Positions 47,501 through 58,168 of a DNA stretch of 64,000 bases are shown piece after piece (positions within the stretch are counted from its first letter, which is position 1; each line of letters opens with the position of its first letter). This stretch comes from Setophaga petechia (Eukaryota > Chordata > Aves > Passeriformes > Parulidae): assembly GCA_024362935.1 (NCBI GenBank), contig JANCRA010000003.1, positions 47,529,844-47,593,843 on the forward strand. The letters run 5' to 3'. Under the pieces are notes generated by a model that was given only the letters and a program-made list of their open reading frames with translations, made no database searches and was not told where the DNA came from. Made by a program: the position numbers and the translations under genes.

Positions 47501-48942
47501 GGTGCCGGCACAGGACGTGCGCATCGCGCAGGTCCCACTCGCTGGCGCACACGGAGCCCCACGTCCCCCTCACTGCCACCTCCACTCGCCCGGAGCATCC
47601 CGAGCTGCCGTTCCCCAGCCGGAAGCCCGTGTAGGCTGCCACAGGAACAGACTTGAGAGCACTGATGGTGCCGGGACCCCAACTGCCCCCGCTGTCCCCG
47701 CCACTTACAGGAGCAGATGACGCTGCCAGGGCCGCTGCAGCCCTGGCTCCGGGCCGGACGCCGGGCACAGGCACTGAGGAGGGGCTCGCTGCCATTGCAC
47801 CGGAAGCCCCCGTCCCACAGCGATCCCAACTCTGCCCCAAAACGGCCACTGCTGGGGATGGCGATCACCTCACCGCAGCCCAGCTCCCTGCACACCACCT
47901 GGGCCATCTCCATGTCCACCTGATCCTCACAGACACCGACCCAGGCCCGGCCCTGACGCACCTCCAGCCGCCCGGCACAGGCTCCATCGCCACCAACCAG
48001 CTGGGAAAAGCCTGTGGGAGCAGTGCAGGGCCAGTGACAAGGGATATGTATGAACAGCCTCAACCCACTCAAGCCCAACTCCTACCTTGGCAGACAACGG
48101 CAGCGCCCATGTCATGGACGCTGCTGTTATAGGGTCCCCAGCCACGGATCTTGCAGTCCCAGAGCGTGGCCTCGTCCCCTCTGCAGTCCACCAGGGCCAG
48201 GCTGACGAGCCCGTCCCCTATGCCAAAGCGCTCGTGGGTGTAGTAGGCAGCGGAAGCCGAGCCACAGCCCAGCTGCTGGCAAACCACCTCGGCGTCCTCC
48301 ATGTCCCAGCTGTCGTCTGCCACCGTGCCCCAGTGTCCCTGCAGCTTCACCTCCACCCTCCCGGCACAGGGACTGCCGCCGCCCGCCAGCCTCAGCTCCA
48401 GGGCATCTGCACAGGGGCACCGGCACGGCTCAGACCAGCCCGCGACGCCCCAGCACAAGGTGGCTGTGCCAGCACGGCCAGCGTGTCCCCTCACCTGTGC
48501 ACGTCACCCCCACATCCCACTCGTGGCCGCAGGAATTCCGTTTCCATCCGAAGTGCGGACAGTGCTCCAGCGCATCCTCGGTGCCGCGGCAGAAGAAGGG
48601 CTGCGGCTCGATCCGCCCGCTGCCCTGCCCGAACGGGGCGTGCAGGGACGCCCTGGCCACCCGGCCGCAGCCCAGCTGCCGGCACACCACCGCGGCCCAG
48701 CGAGCCTCCCAGTCGAAGTCGAAGGCGCACACGGAGCCCCACTCACCGTCGTGCTTCACCTCCACGCGCCCGGCACAGCGCCCGCCGCCGCCCTCCAGAC
48801 GCAGCTCCCCGGAGCCTGCGGCACGGAGGCTGCTCAGCCGGGCCCGCCGCCGCCGCGGGCCCCGCGCCCGCCCGCCCGCCCGACACTCACCCCCGCACAG
48901 CCGCACGCACACCAGCAGCCCCAGAGCCAGCAGCGGCCCCAT
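44567..48942 (-). CDS. SRCR receptor copy B, WC1/CD163/SCART-like type I membrane protein
   Basis: Thirteen exons: 48,891-48,942; 48,495-48,815; 48,086-48,406; 47,709-48,011; 47,321-47,635; 46,837-47,205; 46,454-46,762; 45,998-46,366; 45,773-45,916; 45,538-45,633; 45,241-45,324; 44,866-45,006; 44,567-44,661. It is fully open at 972 aa, with the same domain order as copy A. Differences from A: the sixth exon (SRCR5) is 369 nt rather than 384 and encodes an unrelated second half; SRCR1 has RIEPQP and GWKRNSC loops; SRCR2 has VHDMG. The third tail exon carries 72 extra nt (24 codons) after GYDDVL. SRCR5 has sequons NLS and NMT. Signals and promoter elements match the other copies. A canonical AATAAA lies at 44,384-44,389. 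Confidence 0.88.
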
Positions 48943-49339
48943 GGCCACCGGCCCCCAGCCAGCGCAGCCAGGGCACCTCTGCCAGCGCCCGAGCCAAGGC
49001 ACGCAGCAGCAGCACCGGGCGGGGGGGCAGCCTTTATCAGGCGCCTCATCTCCCGGCTGCGGGGCCGCGGCCTCCAATAACCTGCTCCGTGCCCAAATAT
49101 GAGCCTCGTCTGCGCCTCTGCCGTCACACACCTCGCCACAGTGGGCTGCCACCCGGATGTCCTCGGGGGGAGACAGCCCCCCCACAGCACCTGCCCTGCG
49201 GGGGCCCCTCCTGCAACCCCTGGGGCTCCAACGCTGCTGCTCGAGCCTGCCGAGAGCCACCCTGATGGGGAGGACGGGCTCCAGCCCACATCCTACCGAC
49301 AGCATCCACGGAACCACTTCTAGGTCTGGCACCTGCAAA

Positions 49340-50220
49340 GCTCAAAGCCCCACGCTCGGGCCGCTCCCCTCCCGCTGCTGGGAGCCCCCGGGGGCGGGGT
49401 GACAGCAGCCCCCGGCTCTCGGCGGGGCTGCCAGCTGCCAGCTGCCCGGTCCCTCGCGGCGGCGCTGCCACATGGCGCTGCTGCCGCAGCTGTGGCCCCG
49501 CGCTCGCCTCGCCCCAGGGCAGGAAGGAGGCGGTCACCCCCCGGCGCCTCCCGGCCTCGCCAGCGACCGCACGCGCCTCCCGACACCTGCGCTGCCGCCG
49601 ACAGCGCCGCGCCTCCGCCGCCCCTGCCCCGCCGCTCCGGGTCCCTGCAGCCCGCCAAGCCGCGCACGGCAGGAAACGTCCCGGGCTCACCCTTCACAGG
49701 ACTCTCCGGCAGCGCATTCCCAACGCAGGGATCCGCTTGCACTGATGGCACCGACACCGGCACACCCATTCACAGCCGCGGCTCCACTGACCCCCGCTGG
49801 CCCCGGAGGTTCCCCAAACACCCACTGCCACACCCAGATCTCACGTTTCCTCACCAGTTCCACCCCAGCTTTCCCATGGCACATCCGCGGGTGACTCCCT
49901 CTCCAAAGCCGAGTGCTGCTGCCGCAGGAACACAGAAAGAGCCCCAGCTGCTGCCTCCAGGATTGTCCCAGGCAAAGGAGCAGGGCTTTGAGCCTCTCAC
50001 ATTCCAAGCACAAAAAGTCCGCTCTCAAGTCTCTCTTCCTCCCGATCCTCCTCTCCCGCTCTCTCTCTCAGTGTCCCTCAGCAGGCCGGGATCCCGCTTT
50101 TCCCGGCCCTTTTTTATACGAACGATCGGCACCTCCCGGGCTCCCGCGCAGAGCAAACAGAGCAGCTGGAACTGCAGCTGCTGCCCATGCACCGGCAGCG
50201 CAGCCATTCCTGCCCGGCAC
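49340..50220. other. Spacer upstream of SRCR copy B
   Basis: Almost identical to 42,220-43,100, including the distal minus-strand TATAAAAA at about 50,110-50,117. No exon recognised. Confidence 0.5.
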
Positions 50221-50222
50221 CA

Positions 50223-51155
50223 CGTCCCGGTCCCTCGCTGTGCGGCGGCGGGAGGAGCTGCCCTGCCCCATCCTCTGCGCTGCCGGGCCCTGCGGCGCCG
50301 GGCTCCGTCGGGGCTGCTCCGTTCACAGACGCCCGCGCCGCACGGAGCCCACACCGGGCCGGGAGCACTGACTCGGTGGGCGGCTGGCTGCTCTCCCGGC
50401 CACAGAGGACAGGAGATCTCCGAGTTCACGGATACACCTCGGGGCCCTCGGGAGGCTCTGAGGGTTTTTACCGAGGGTTCTCATTGGGCTGCGGTATTGC
50501 CGCCTCAGCAGCCCCTGCTGCTGCGACCACCTCAGCCACCGCTGCGCCCTTCCCACCGGGAGCAGCTCAGCAAGCAGAGGCCAGAGCCCCCCTTCCCTGT
50601 TTCCCTCGCTCCCACAGGCTGGGCAGCTGCCGCCTGTCGGGCGCCTCCTGCCCGGCCCTGGCTGCGCGGCTGCTGCAGGGGCCCCGTCTCACCTGCCTGG
50701 ACCTGAGTGACAACGAGCTGCGAGCCCAGGGCGTCCTGCAGCTCTGCCAGCAGCTCCGGCATCCCGCCTGCCCGCTGAGGAGCCTGGGGTGAGTCAGGGC
50801 CCTGCCCCGGACCCTTCCGTGCCCGGCACGCCCGCGCCGGGCAGCGGAGGCTGCGGGACGTGCAGGGCCGCACCGGCATCGCGGCCGCTTCAGCACCTCC
50901 CGTCCCACAAGCTCCAACACCTTCTCCTCTGCTCCTGCCTCCTCCACGCCCAGGTTAAGCACGGACGGATTCAGCCAGGCCCTGCTGCGGGAACTGGACG
51001 CCCTCCGGGCCCTGCAGCCCGGCCTGAACATCGGGAACCTCCTGGAGCACGACGTGCCGCAGGCCGGGGCCATGGCCCAGCTGCCCTGCCACCGCGGGGT
51101 ACTGCCGGGGGGCAGGAAGGCGCTGCCCTCCTTCAGGAGACCTCCCATCCTTTAG
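50223..51155 (+). pseudogene. Partial NLRP 3' fragment in unit 3 (two open LRR exons)
   Basis: The unit starts with the same decayed traces of exons 2 and 4 as in unit 2. The last two exons are undamaged: an LRR exon of 171 nt at 50,618-50,788 (LTCLDLSDNELRAQGVLQL) and the terminal exon of 202 nt at 50,954-51,155, with the same stop as the parent gene. There is no NACHT exon and no promoter of its own, and the poly(A) hexamer is AATAAG. It could only be used as alternative 3' exons of the upstream NLRP transcript, some 14 kb away, which I consider unlikely. Confidence 0.8.
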
Positions 51156-51707
51156 GAACATCCTTCCAACAACCAGAGCCAGTCCTGGCCCAGCTCTCCG
51201 TGCTGAGAGTGGGGCTGAGCCTGCCCCACCCGTGAGGCACAGGGAGGAGATCCTGCTGCATCTGCGGGGCGGGATCTGGGTCCTGCCCTCTCCCTTTTCC
51301 CCTCGTTGTTGCTGGCAGCAGTTTTGTGCATTTGGCAATGCCAAATAAGAACTCCAAAGACAATCCCAGCCATCTCCCACTACTTCTTCCCCTCACCCAA
51401 CGATGGTGTCTGTGGTTCCAGTTCCTGCCTCACATCCATGTGCGTGGCTGGTGTACCTGAGACAGAAGTGCCAGCCTAGGAATCACGTTCCAGGCCTGGG
51501 AGTGAGTTTCTGACCACTTTGTGTTTTATTAGGCAAAATGGGAAAATCACACTGAAATCAAACAAAATCCTTAAACAAGGGCTGCTTTCCTGCAGCACTG
51601 GACAGCGAAGGCTGACCTCTGTGGGCAGAGCCAACCTTCCCTGGGGACAGGGCCCCACCACACTGCCACATACATGTCCCCAGGGCTGTGGCATGGCCAG
51701 GATATCC

Positions 51708-54700
51708 TCATGGCAACGTCCCCAGGACGCTGTTGCCGACATCATCATAGTCCATGTGTCCAGGGGGCTGTTCCGAGGGGTCCTTGGTGGCTCCTGGGAG
51801 ACCTGGAGGGGAGGAGATCCCAGCTTGGGGACAGCACAGAAAGGTGTCTGAGGACGCAGGCAGCTCCATGTGCCCCTGACAGACCCCACCTGGGCTCTGG
51901 CCACAGCACCCATTGATCTGCTGCTGGGGCCATGCCTGCCCCCACAGCCAAAGCCTGCCATGGAGTGCCTCTGCAGAGGGGACAGGGCAGCTGGGAGACC
52001 TCTCACCTGTGGGGAGCACATCCAGGACCTCGTCGTAGCCATCCGGGGGTCCTTGCTCGGACCAGGCTGGGGCATCTGGGAAAACCAGAGGGGTCCATGG
52101 CAGTGACCAATGGCCCTGGCAGGGCTCAGGCTGTGCCACCTCCTCCAGCCTTTCCATTTCAGCACGTGCTGGAGGCCCTTGGGTCCCACAGGGAAAGGCG
52201 TTTTGGTAGACCATTACAAGAGGGGGAAGCGTCCCTCAGCCCCCCCCGGCCCAGGTGTATCCCTGTCCCCAGCTCATCCTGCTGGGCTCCGGCCCTGTGG
52301 CCCTACCTGGGGCTGCCTCGGTGTCACTCCCCTCCACGCTGCCCCCGGTGTCATACGGCAGCTTCTTCACCCATCCCTCCAACAGGGAACCTGCAGGAGA
52401 TAAACAGGGACTTGGGGGTGGCCTCAAGCGGCACCGCCAGTGACAGAACCTCACAGCACAGAGCGGGGCTGCTCTGGGACCGAGGGACACCCACAGCCCA
52501 TGGCCAGGAGCCCCTGCTGAGCCACCAGGAGCCAGAGCTGCCCTGGGGCTCTCAGGCAGAGCCGTCACTGTGGGCACAGCTGGGGCACAAGGGCTGCACC
52601 CACCTGGGGGAGTGGGCACCTCCTGGTACTCGCGCATGGCTTTGTAATCCAGCTCCTCGTAGACAGCGTTGGAGATGGCATCTGCAGCTCTGCCCGGGCC
52701 TGGAAGGAGATGCAGCACTTACCTGGGACCCTGGGCACTGTGGGATCACTATTTTCCCCCTTCTGAGCTGTTCAGCAGGGCAGGGGCCCCCGCACCCCCA
52801 AACGGGATCCGTCCCCACCCCCACCCACCGGGACCCACCTCGGCGCCGGGCACGGGCACGGCACAGCAGCAGGGCCAGGGCACCCAGGGACAGGCACAGC
52901 AGCGTCCCCAGCACCACGCACAGCACAGTGGGCACAGGCACAGACCCCATGCCCACTGCCGGGGGCCTTCTGCTGGGGACACCTGTGGGGACACAGGCAG
53001 GCAGTGAGGCCAGGGGCATCCCAGCCAGCCTGCCGGGGGGGATGCAGCCACGGGCAGAGCTACCTGTGCTGGCGGCACCCTCTGCATATGGGGTACTGTG
53101 TCCCTCAGCGGTGCCATCACTGCCCTCACACTCCACATGGGCGTGTCCGTCGGTGCCACAGCTCTGCAGCTGCCACGGTGCCGAGGGGCACTGCCAGAGC
53201 GAGCGGGCCCCGTCCTCACAGCCCACCCAGGCCAGCCAGGCCTTGGGCGGCTCCTGGACGGGGACAGTTGTGAGCCAGCCCCGGTCCCCGCAGCCCAGCT
53301 GGCGGCAGACGGTGGCGGCGGTGCCGAGGCTGGTGCCGTTGGCGCACACGCGGCCCCAGGTGCCGTTGTAGGAGATCTCCAGGAAGCCCCGGCAGCGCCC
53401 ACGGCCCCCTGCCAGCCGCACGGAGAGCTGCTCTGCAAGGAGGGCAGGGGCGTCACGGCACGGCCAGGAACCCCCCGGGGCCTCTGCCGGGCCCTGATCT
53501 GGGGCTGCCCGGCACTGACCTGAGCAGACGGCCCCTGCCCCGCCGCCGCGCCCGCACTCGCGCCGTTCCGTGCGCCCGCATTGCCACAGAGACTCCTCGG
53601 AGCCGGAGCAGTCGGGGCTGTACGGCCACAGCGGCCCCGTGCCGGCACCCAAGCGCGCCCAGCCCGGGGCCTGCAGCGCCGTGCCACAGCCCAGCTCCCG
53701 GCACACAACGGCCGCGTCCTGCAGCTCCCAGCCTTCCTGGCACACCCAGCTCCAGCTGCCGCCGGAATAGACCTCCACACGCCCGGCACAGCGCCCAGAG
53801 CTCCCCACCAGCCTCACCTGCAGGCTGCCTGTGGGCACGGAAGGAGTGGGCTGGGGTGGCTGCTTGGAGCACCGCCACCTCCAGCCCTCTCGGGACACCC
53901 ACCTGAGCAGACAAGGTAGGTCCCATGACTCTTGTCAGCTGGATCAGTGGTCATCTCTTCAACATATTCCTCATAAAAATCCCCAAGTTCGGTCTTAGTG
54001 GCCAGATGGGTGGTCATGTTCAGAATGGTGTCAATCACGCTTTCCAAGATATTCCTCTCCTCCCTCTTGATTTCCCTCAGGTAGGAATTCCCATGGACAA
54101 CATCACTCTTCTCCAGTTCTCCACAGCCCAGCTTCCAACACACATTGCTCAAATTCCGTACGAACGAAACCTCTCCTGGAACACGGCGCCAGTCCCCGGC
54201 GCTTGTCTTCAACTCCAGAAACCCCTCGCACCGGGTCTCACCCTTCAGCAGCCGCAGGGACTCGACAGCGCCTGTAAAATGGCCACACTGTGACCTTCAT
54301 CAAAAAACAACCCAGCATCTTCTACTCGCAATTCTCGGAAGGGTCTCAAACGCCCATAAGGCCCCTCACAGAGCTGCCATACCCACCTGAGCAGTTGACG
54401 GCGGCGGCGTTTCCGGGGGCACAGGGTGGCTTCCCCAGCACGGCCACGGGGCACTGGCCCGGTTGCCGCTCGCTCCCGCTGCAGCCGAACGCGTCCGGCA
54501 GCAGCGGCCCCTCCCCGCTGCCGAAGGAGCCTCCCGGGGGCACGCTGAAGGCGCGGCCGCAGCCCAGGTGCCGGCACAGGACGTGCGCATCGCGCAGGTC
54601 CCACTCGCTGGCGCACACGGAGCCCCACGTCCCCCTCACTGCCACCTCCACTCGCCCGGAGCATCCCGAGCTGCCGTTCCCCAGCCGGAAGCCCGTGTAG

Positions 54701-56008
54701 GCTGCCACAGGAACAGACTTGAGAGCACTGATGGTGCCGGGACCCCAACTGCCCCCGCTGTCCCCGCCACTTACAGGAGCAGATGACGCTGCCAGGGCCG
54801 CTGCAGCCCTGGCTCCGGGCCGGACGCCGGGCACAGGCACTGAGGAGGGGCTCGCTGCCATTGCACCGGAAGCCCCCGTCCCACAGCGATCCCAACTCTG
54901 CCCCAAAACGGCCACTGCTGGGGATGGCGATCACCTCACCGCAGCCCAGCTCCCTGCACACCACCTGGGCCATCTCCATGTCCACCTGATCCTCACAGAC
55001 ACCGACCCAGGCCCGGCCCTGACGCACCTCCAGCCGCCCGGCACAGGCTCCATCGCCACCAACCAGCTGGGAAAAGCCTGTGGGAGCAGTGCAGGGCCAG
55101 TGACAAGGGATATGCATGAACAGCCTCAACCCACTCAAGCCCAGCTCCTACCTTGGCAGACAACGGCGGCGTCCAAGCCATGGATGCTGCTGTTATAGGG
55201 TCCCCAGCCACGGATCTCACAGTCCCAGAGCGTGGCCTCGTCCCCTCTGCAGTCCACCAGGGCCAGGCTGACGAGCCCGTCCCCTATGCCAAAGCGCTCG
55301 TGGGTGTAGTAGGCAGCGGAAGCCGAGCCACAGCCCAGCTGCTGGCAAACCACCTCGGCGTCCTCCATGTCCCAGCTGTCGTCTGCCACCGTGCCCCAGT
55401 GTCCCTGCAGCTTCACCTCCACCCTCCCGGCACAGGGACTGCCGCCGCCCGCCAGCCTCAGCTCCAGGGCATCTGCACAGGGGCACCGGCACGGCTCAGA
55501 CCAGCCCGCGACGCCCCAGCACAAGGTGGCTGTGCCAGCACGGCCAGCGTGTCCCCTCACCTGTGCACGTCACCCCCACATCCCACTCGTGGCCGCAGGA
55601 ATTCCGTTTCCATCCGAAGTGCGGACAGTGCTCCAGCGCATCCTCGGTGCCGCGGCAGAAGAAGGGCTGCAGCCCGATCCGCCCGCTGCCCTGCCCGAAC
55701 GGGGCGTGCAGGGACGCCCTGGCCACGCGGCCGCAGCCCAGCTGCCGGCACACCACCGCGGCCCAGAGAGCCTCCCAGTCGAAGTCGAAGGCGCACACGG
55801 AGCCCCACTCACCGTCGTGCTTCACCTCCACGCGCCCGGCACAGCGCCCGCCGCCGCCCTCCAGACGCAGCTCCCCGGAGCCTGCGGCACGGAGGCTGCT
55901 CAGCCGGGCCCGCCGCCGCCGCGGGCCCCGCGCCCGCCCGCCCGCCCGACACTCACCCCCGCACAGCCGCACGCACACCAGCAGCCCCAGAGCCAGCAGC
56001 GGCCCCAT
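51708..56008 (-). CDS. SRCR receptor copy C, WC1/CD163/SCART-like type I membrane protein
   Basis: Thirteen exons: 55,957-56,008; 55,561-55,881; 55,152-55,472; 54,775-55,077; 54,387-54,701; 53,903-54,271; 53,520-53,828; 53,064-53,432; 52,839-52,982; 52,604-52,699; 52,307-52,390; 52,007-52,075; 51,708-51,802. Open throughout, 948 aa, same architecture as A and B. SRCR5 is of the B type but with many replacements in its second half (for example ATKTELGDFYEEYVEEM against ATKSILGHVYHRDVESM). SRCR1 has RIGLQP and GWKRNSC; the SRCR2 loop is identical to copy A (IHGLDAA). The tail has GYDEV instead of GYDDV and the short form of the third tail exon. Its upstream flank differs: the duplicated spacer stops at 56,685 and a solo LTR follows. 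AATAAA lies at 51,525-51,530. Confidence 0.88.
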
Positions 56009-56952
56009 GGCCACCGGCCCCCAGCCAGCGCAGCCAGGGCACCTCTGCCAGCGCCCGAGCCAAGGCACGCAGCAGCAGCACCGGGCGGGGGGGCAGCCTT
56101 TATCAGGCGCCTCATCTCCCGGCTGCGGGGCCGCGGCCTCCAATAACCTGCTCCGTGCCCAAATATGAGCCTCGTCTGCGCCTCTGCCGTCACACACCTC
56201 GCCACAGTGGGCTGCCACCCGGATGTCCTCGGGGGGAGACAGCCCCCCCCACAGCACCTGCCCTGCGGGGGCCCCTCCTGCAACCCCTGGGGCTCCAATG
56301 CTGCTGCTCGAGCCTGCCGAGAGCCACCCTGATGGGGAGGACGGGCTCCAGCCCACATCCTACCGACAGCATCCACGGAACCACTTCTAGGTCTGGCACC
56401 TGCAAAGCTCAAAGCCCCACGCTCGGGCCGCTCCCCTCCCGCTGCTGGGAGCCCCCGGGGGCGGGGTGACAGCAGCCCCCGGCTCTCGGCGGGGCTGCCA
56501 GCTGCCCGCTGCCCGGTCCCTCGCGGCGGCGCTGCCACATGGCGCTGCTGCCGCAGCTGTGGCCCCGCGCTCGCCTCGCCCCAGGGCAGGAAGGAGGCGG
56601 TCACCCCCCGGCGCCTCCCGGCCTCGCCAGCGACCGCACGCGCCTCCCGACACCTGCGCTGCCGCCGACAGCGCCGCGCCTCCGCGGCAGTTCTGCTCCG
56701 CGGTGAAGCCACATTCGAGGGGGGGCACAGAGCCCACTTCATTTTTTGGGGACACACCTGCGTTATCTTGGATCAAGAACCACCGAAAATTAAGGGGTGT
56801 AAGAGGGGGGAGCAGGAGCTCTCTTGAGTTCTCGTGTGTGTGTGTGAGGGTGACAGCGGGTCTGAGCCACCCCCAGCAGTGCTGAGCAGTGACAGAGTTA
56901 GCAGAGCAGCATGCTCTTTGCGAGGTCACTCCTGCAGCAGCGTAGTCACCGC

Positions 56953-57568
56953 TGTGAAAAATACCAATCACTGGTTTTTAAAATTGTAAAAGTTGAATTA
57001 TAATAAAATGGTTATAAAAATAGTAATATAATTAGAGTAATAATAATTTGGACAATTTGAATTAGGATAATATGAGACAATGGAGACAAAGTGTTACGGA
57101 CGTCCGGGTACCTTTTTTTGGGCAGCACGAGCCAGAAAAAGGACACCCGTTAACAGAGGATTAACCCTTAAAAACAATAACCTGGTGCATATTCATACAC
57201 TTCATACATGATGCATAAATTCCATTAAAATAAAGGATTTGGTCTGGTCATCGCCAACTTCTTCCTCTGAATCCTAACAGCACCTTCGAGGCAGGAAGAA
57301 GTTCGTTTCTTCTGATATGAGGGCAATAAATTCTTTTTCTCTGAAAGATTTAGGTGTCCTGTGGCTGCTATCTCGCTGCACGTCTTTTCTTTACAAAAAA
57401 AAAAAGTATCCTACATAGCATAGTTTCTATTTTAACATTTTTTATAACTTAAAACTATATTTAACACACTACTTAAGAGAATAATACAACATTACTTTCT
57501 AACACAACACATATAATATTCATTTTAATATTTGCGAAAAGCCAGTCATAAAATACGCATTTTTCACA
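56953..57568. mobile_element. Solo LTR of an endogenous retrovirus (616 bp)
   Basis: Termini are TGTGAAAAA and TTTTTCACA, with a perfect 5-bp target duplication ACCGC at 56,948-56,952 and 57,569-57,573. It aligns along its length with the LTR at 8,540-9,161 with many substitutions and small indels. There is no internal region. It sits about 945 bp upstream of the start codon of SRCR copy C and 600 bp upstream of AIP. Confidence 0.88.
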
Positions 57569-57573
57569 ACCGC

Positions 57574-58168
57574 CATGAGCCACCAGCCCTTCTATGGGAC
57601 TGGGGACCTGCCACCTGCCAGTGTCCTCGTGTCACCCCAGGATATCTCGTGAGCTGCCCTAAAACCTGTTAAGCCCTGAGGTGTCCCCCCTAGGATTTCG
57701 CACGGCGCTGCTGCGGCTGCCTGTCCTTCCTGCCCGCACGCAGACCCAGCCGGGGCTGGCGGGAGGGGACGACCCGGCTACGCTCTCCCCGCGGCGGGCG
57801 GGAACCCTCCCAGTGGGTCTCGGCGACATTATCAACCTCCCATTCTACACTGCGGCCGGTGCATGTAGGTGGCAAAGTGCCACAGGAGGTTTCATTCCGG
57901 AATGCCTCCCGTGTCTCCTGGAATGACACCCCAGAAAGGTGGGGGGAGACGGGAAACCAGGAGAACCACGTGGGAACCGGGCGCGCGGCTGTCCCTGCCG
58001 AGCACGCCCCCTTTCCCTGTGACCACGCCCCATTCCCGGAGCCCCCGCCCCGCAGCGCCACCCCCGGGCCGGCAGGGGGAGCCCCGCGCAGCCGCGACGA
58101 TCCGAAAAGAACCGAGCGGCGGCGGAGGTGGCCGAGCCAGGGCTGGTGGCGCGGGCGCAGCGGGCGCG
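57574..58168 (+). promoter_or_regulatory. AIP upstream region and CpG-rich promoter
   Basis: Moderately GC-rich, becoming CpG-dense from about 57,950 to the ATG at 58,169. GACCACGCCCC and CCCCGCCCCGC stretches are GC/KLF-type boxes. No TATA box is seen. No coding exon is recognised; the plus-strand frame here is not conserved-looking. Confidence 0.5.

Larger units (their letters stand above)
35400..56685. repeat. Three-unit tandem segmental duplication, about 7.1 kb period
   Basis: Unit 1 runs from the NLRP LRR exons through SRCR gene A and its upstream spacer (about 35,400-43,090). Unit 2 is about 43,090-50,210, and unit 3 is about 50,210-56,685. Offsets between units 1 and 2 are 7,152 bp in the receptor 3' half and 7,120 bp in the 5' half. 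Between units 2 and 3 the offset is 7,066 bp for most receptor exons. Long stretches are base-for-base identical or nearly so. Unit 3 breaks off after GCGCCTCCGC at 56,685, lacking the last 0.6 kb of spacer that follows 42,498 and 49,618. Each unit carries an NLRP 3' piece on the plus strand and one receptor gene on the minus strand. Confidence 0.95.

Noticed and set aside
37488..56008. Assembly artefact as the sole explanation of the three receptor copies
   Set aside because: The copies differ in ways an assembler would not invent: a different SRCR5 cassette, a 72-bp tail insertion, different NLRP decay, and a unique right border with an LTR. Collapse of further copies remains possible.
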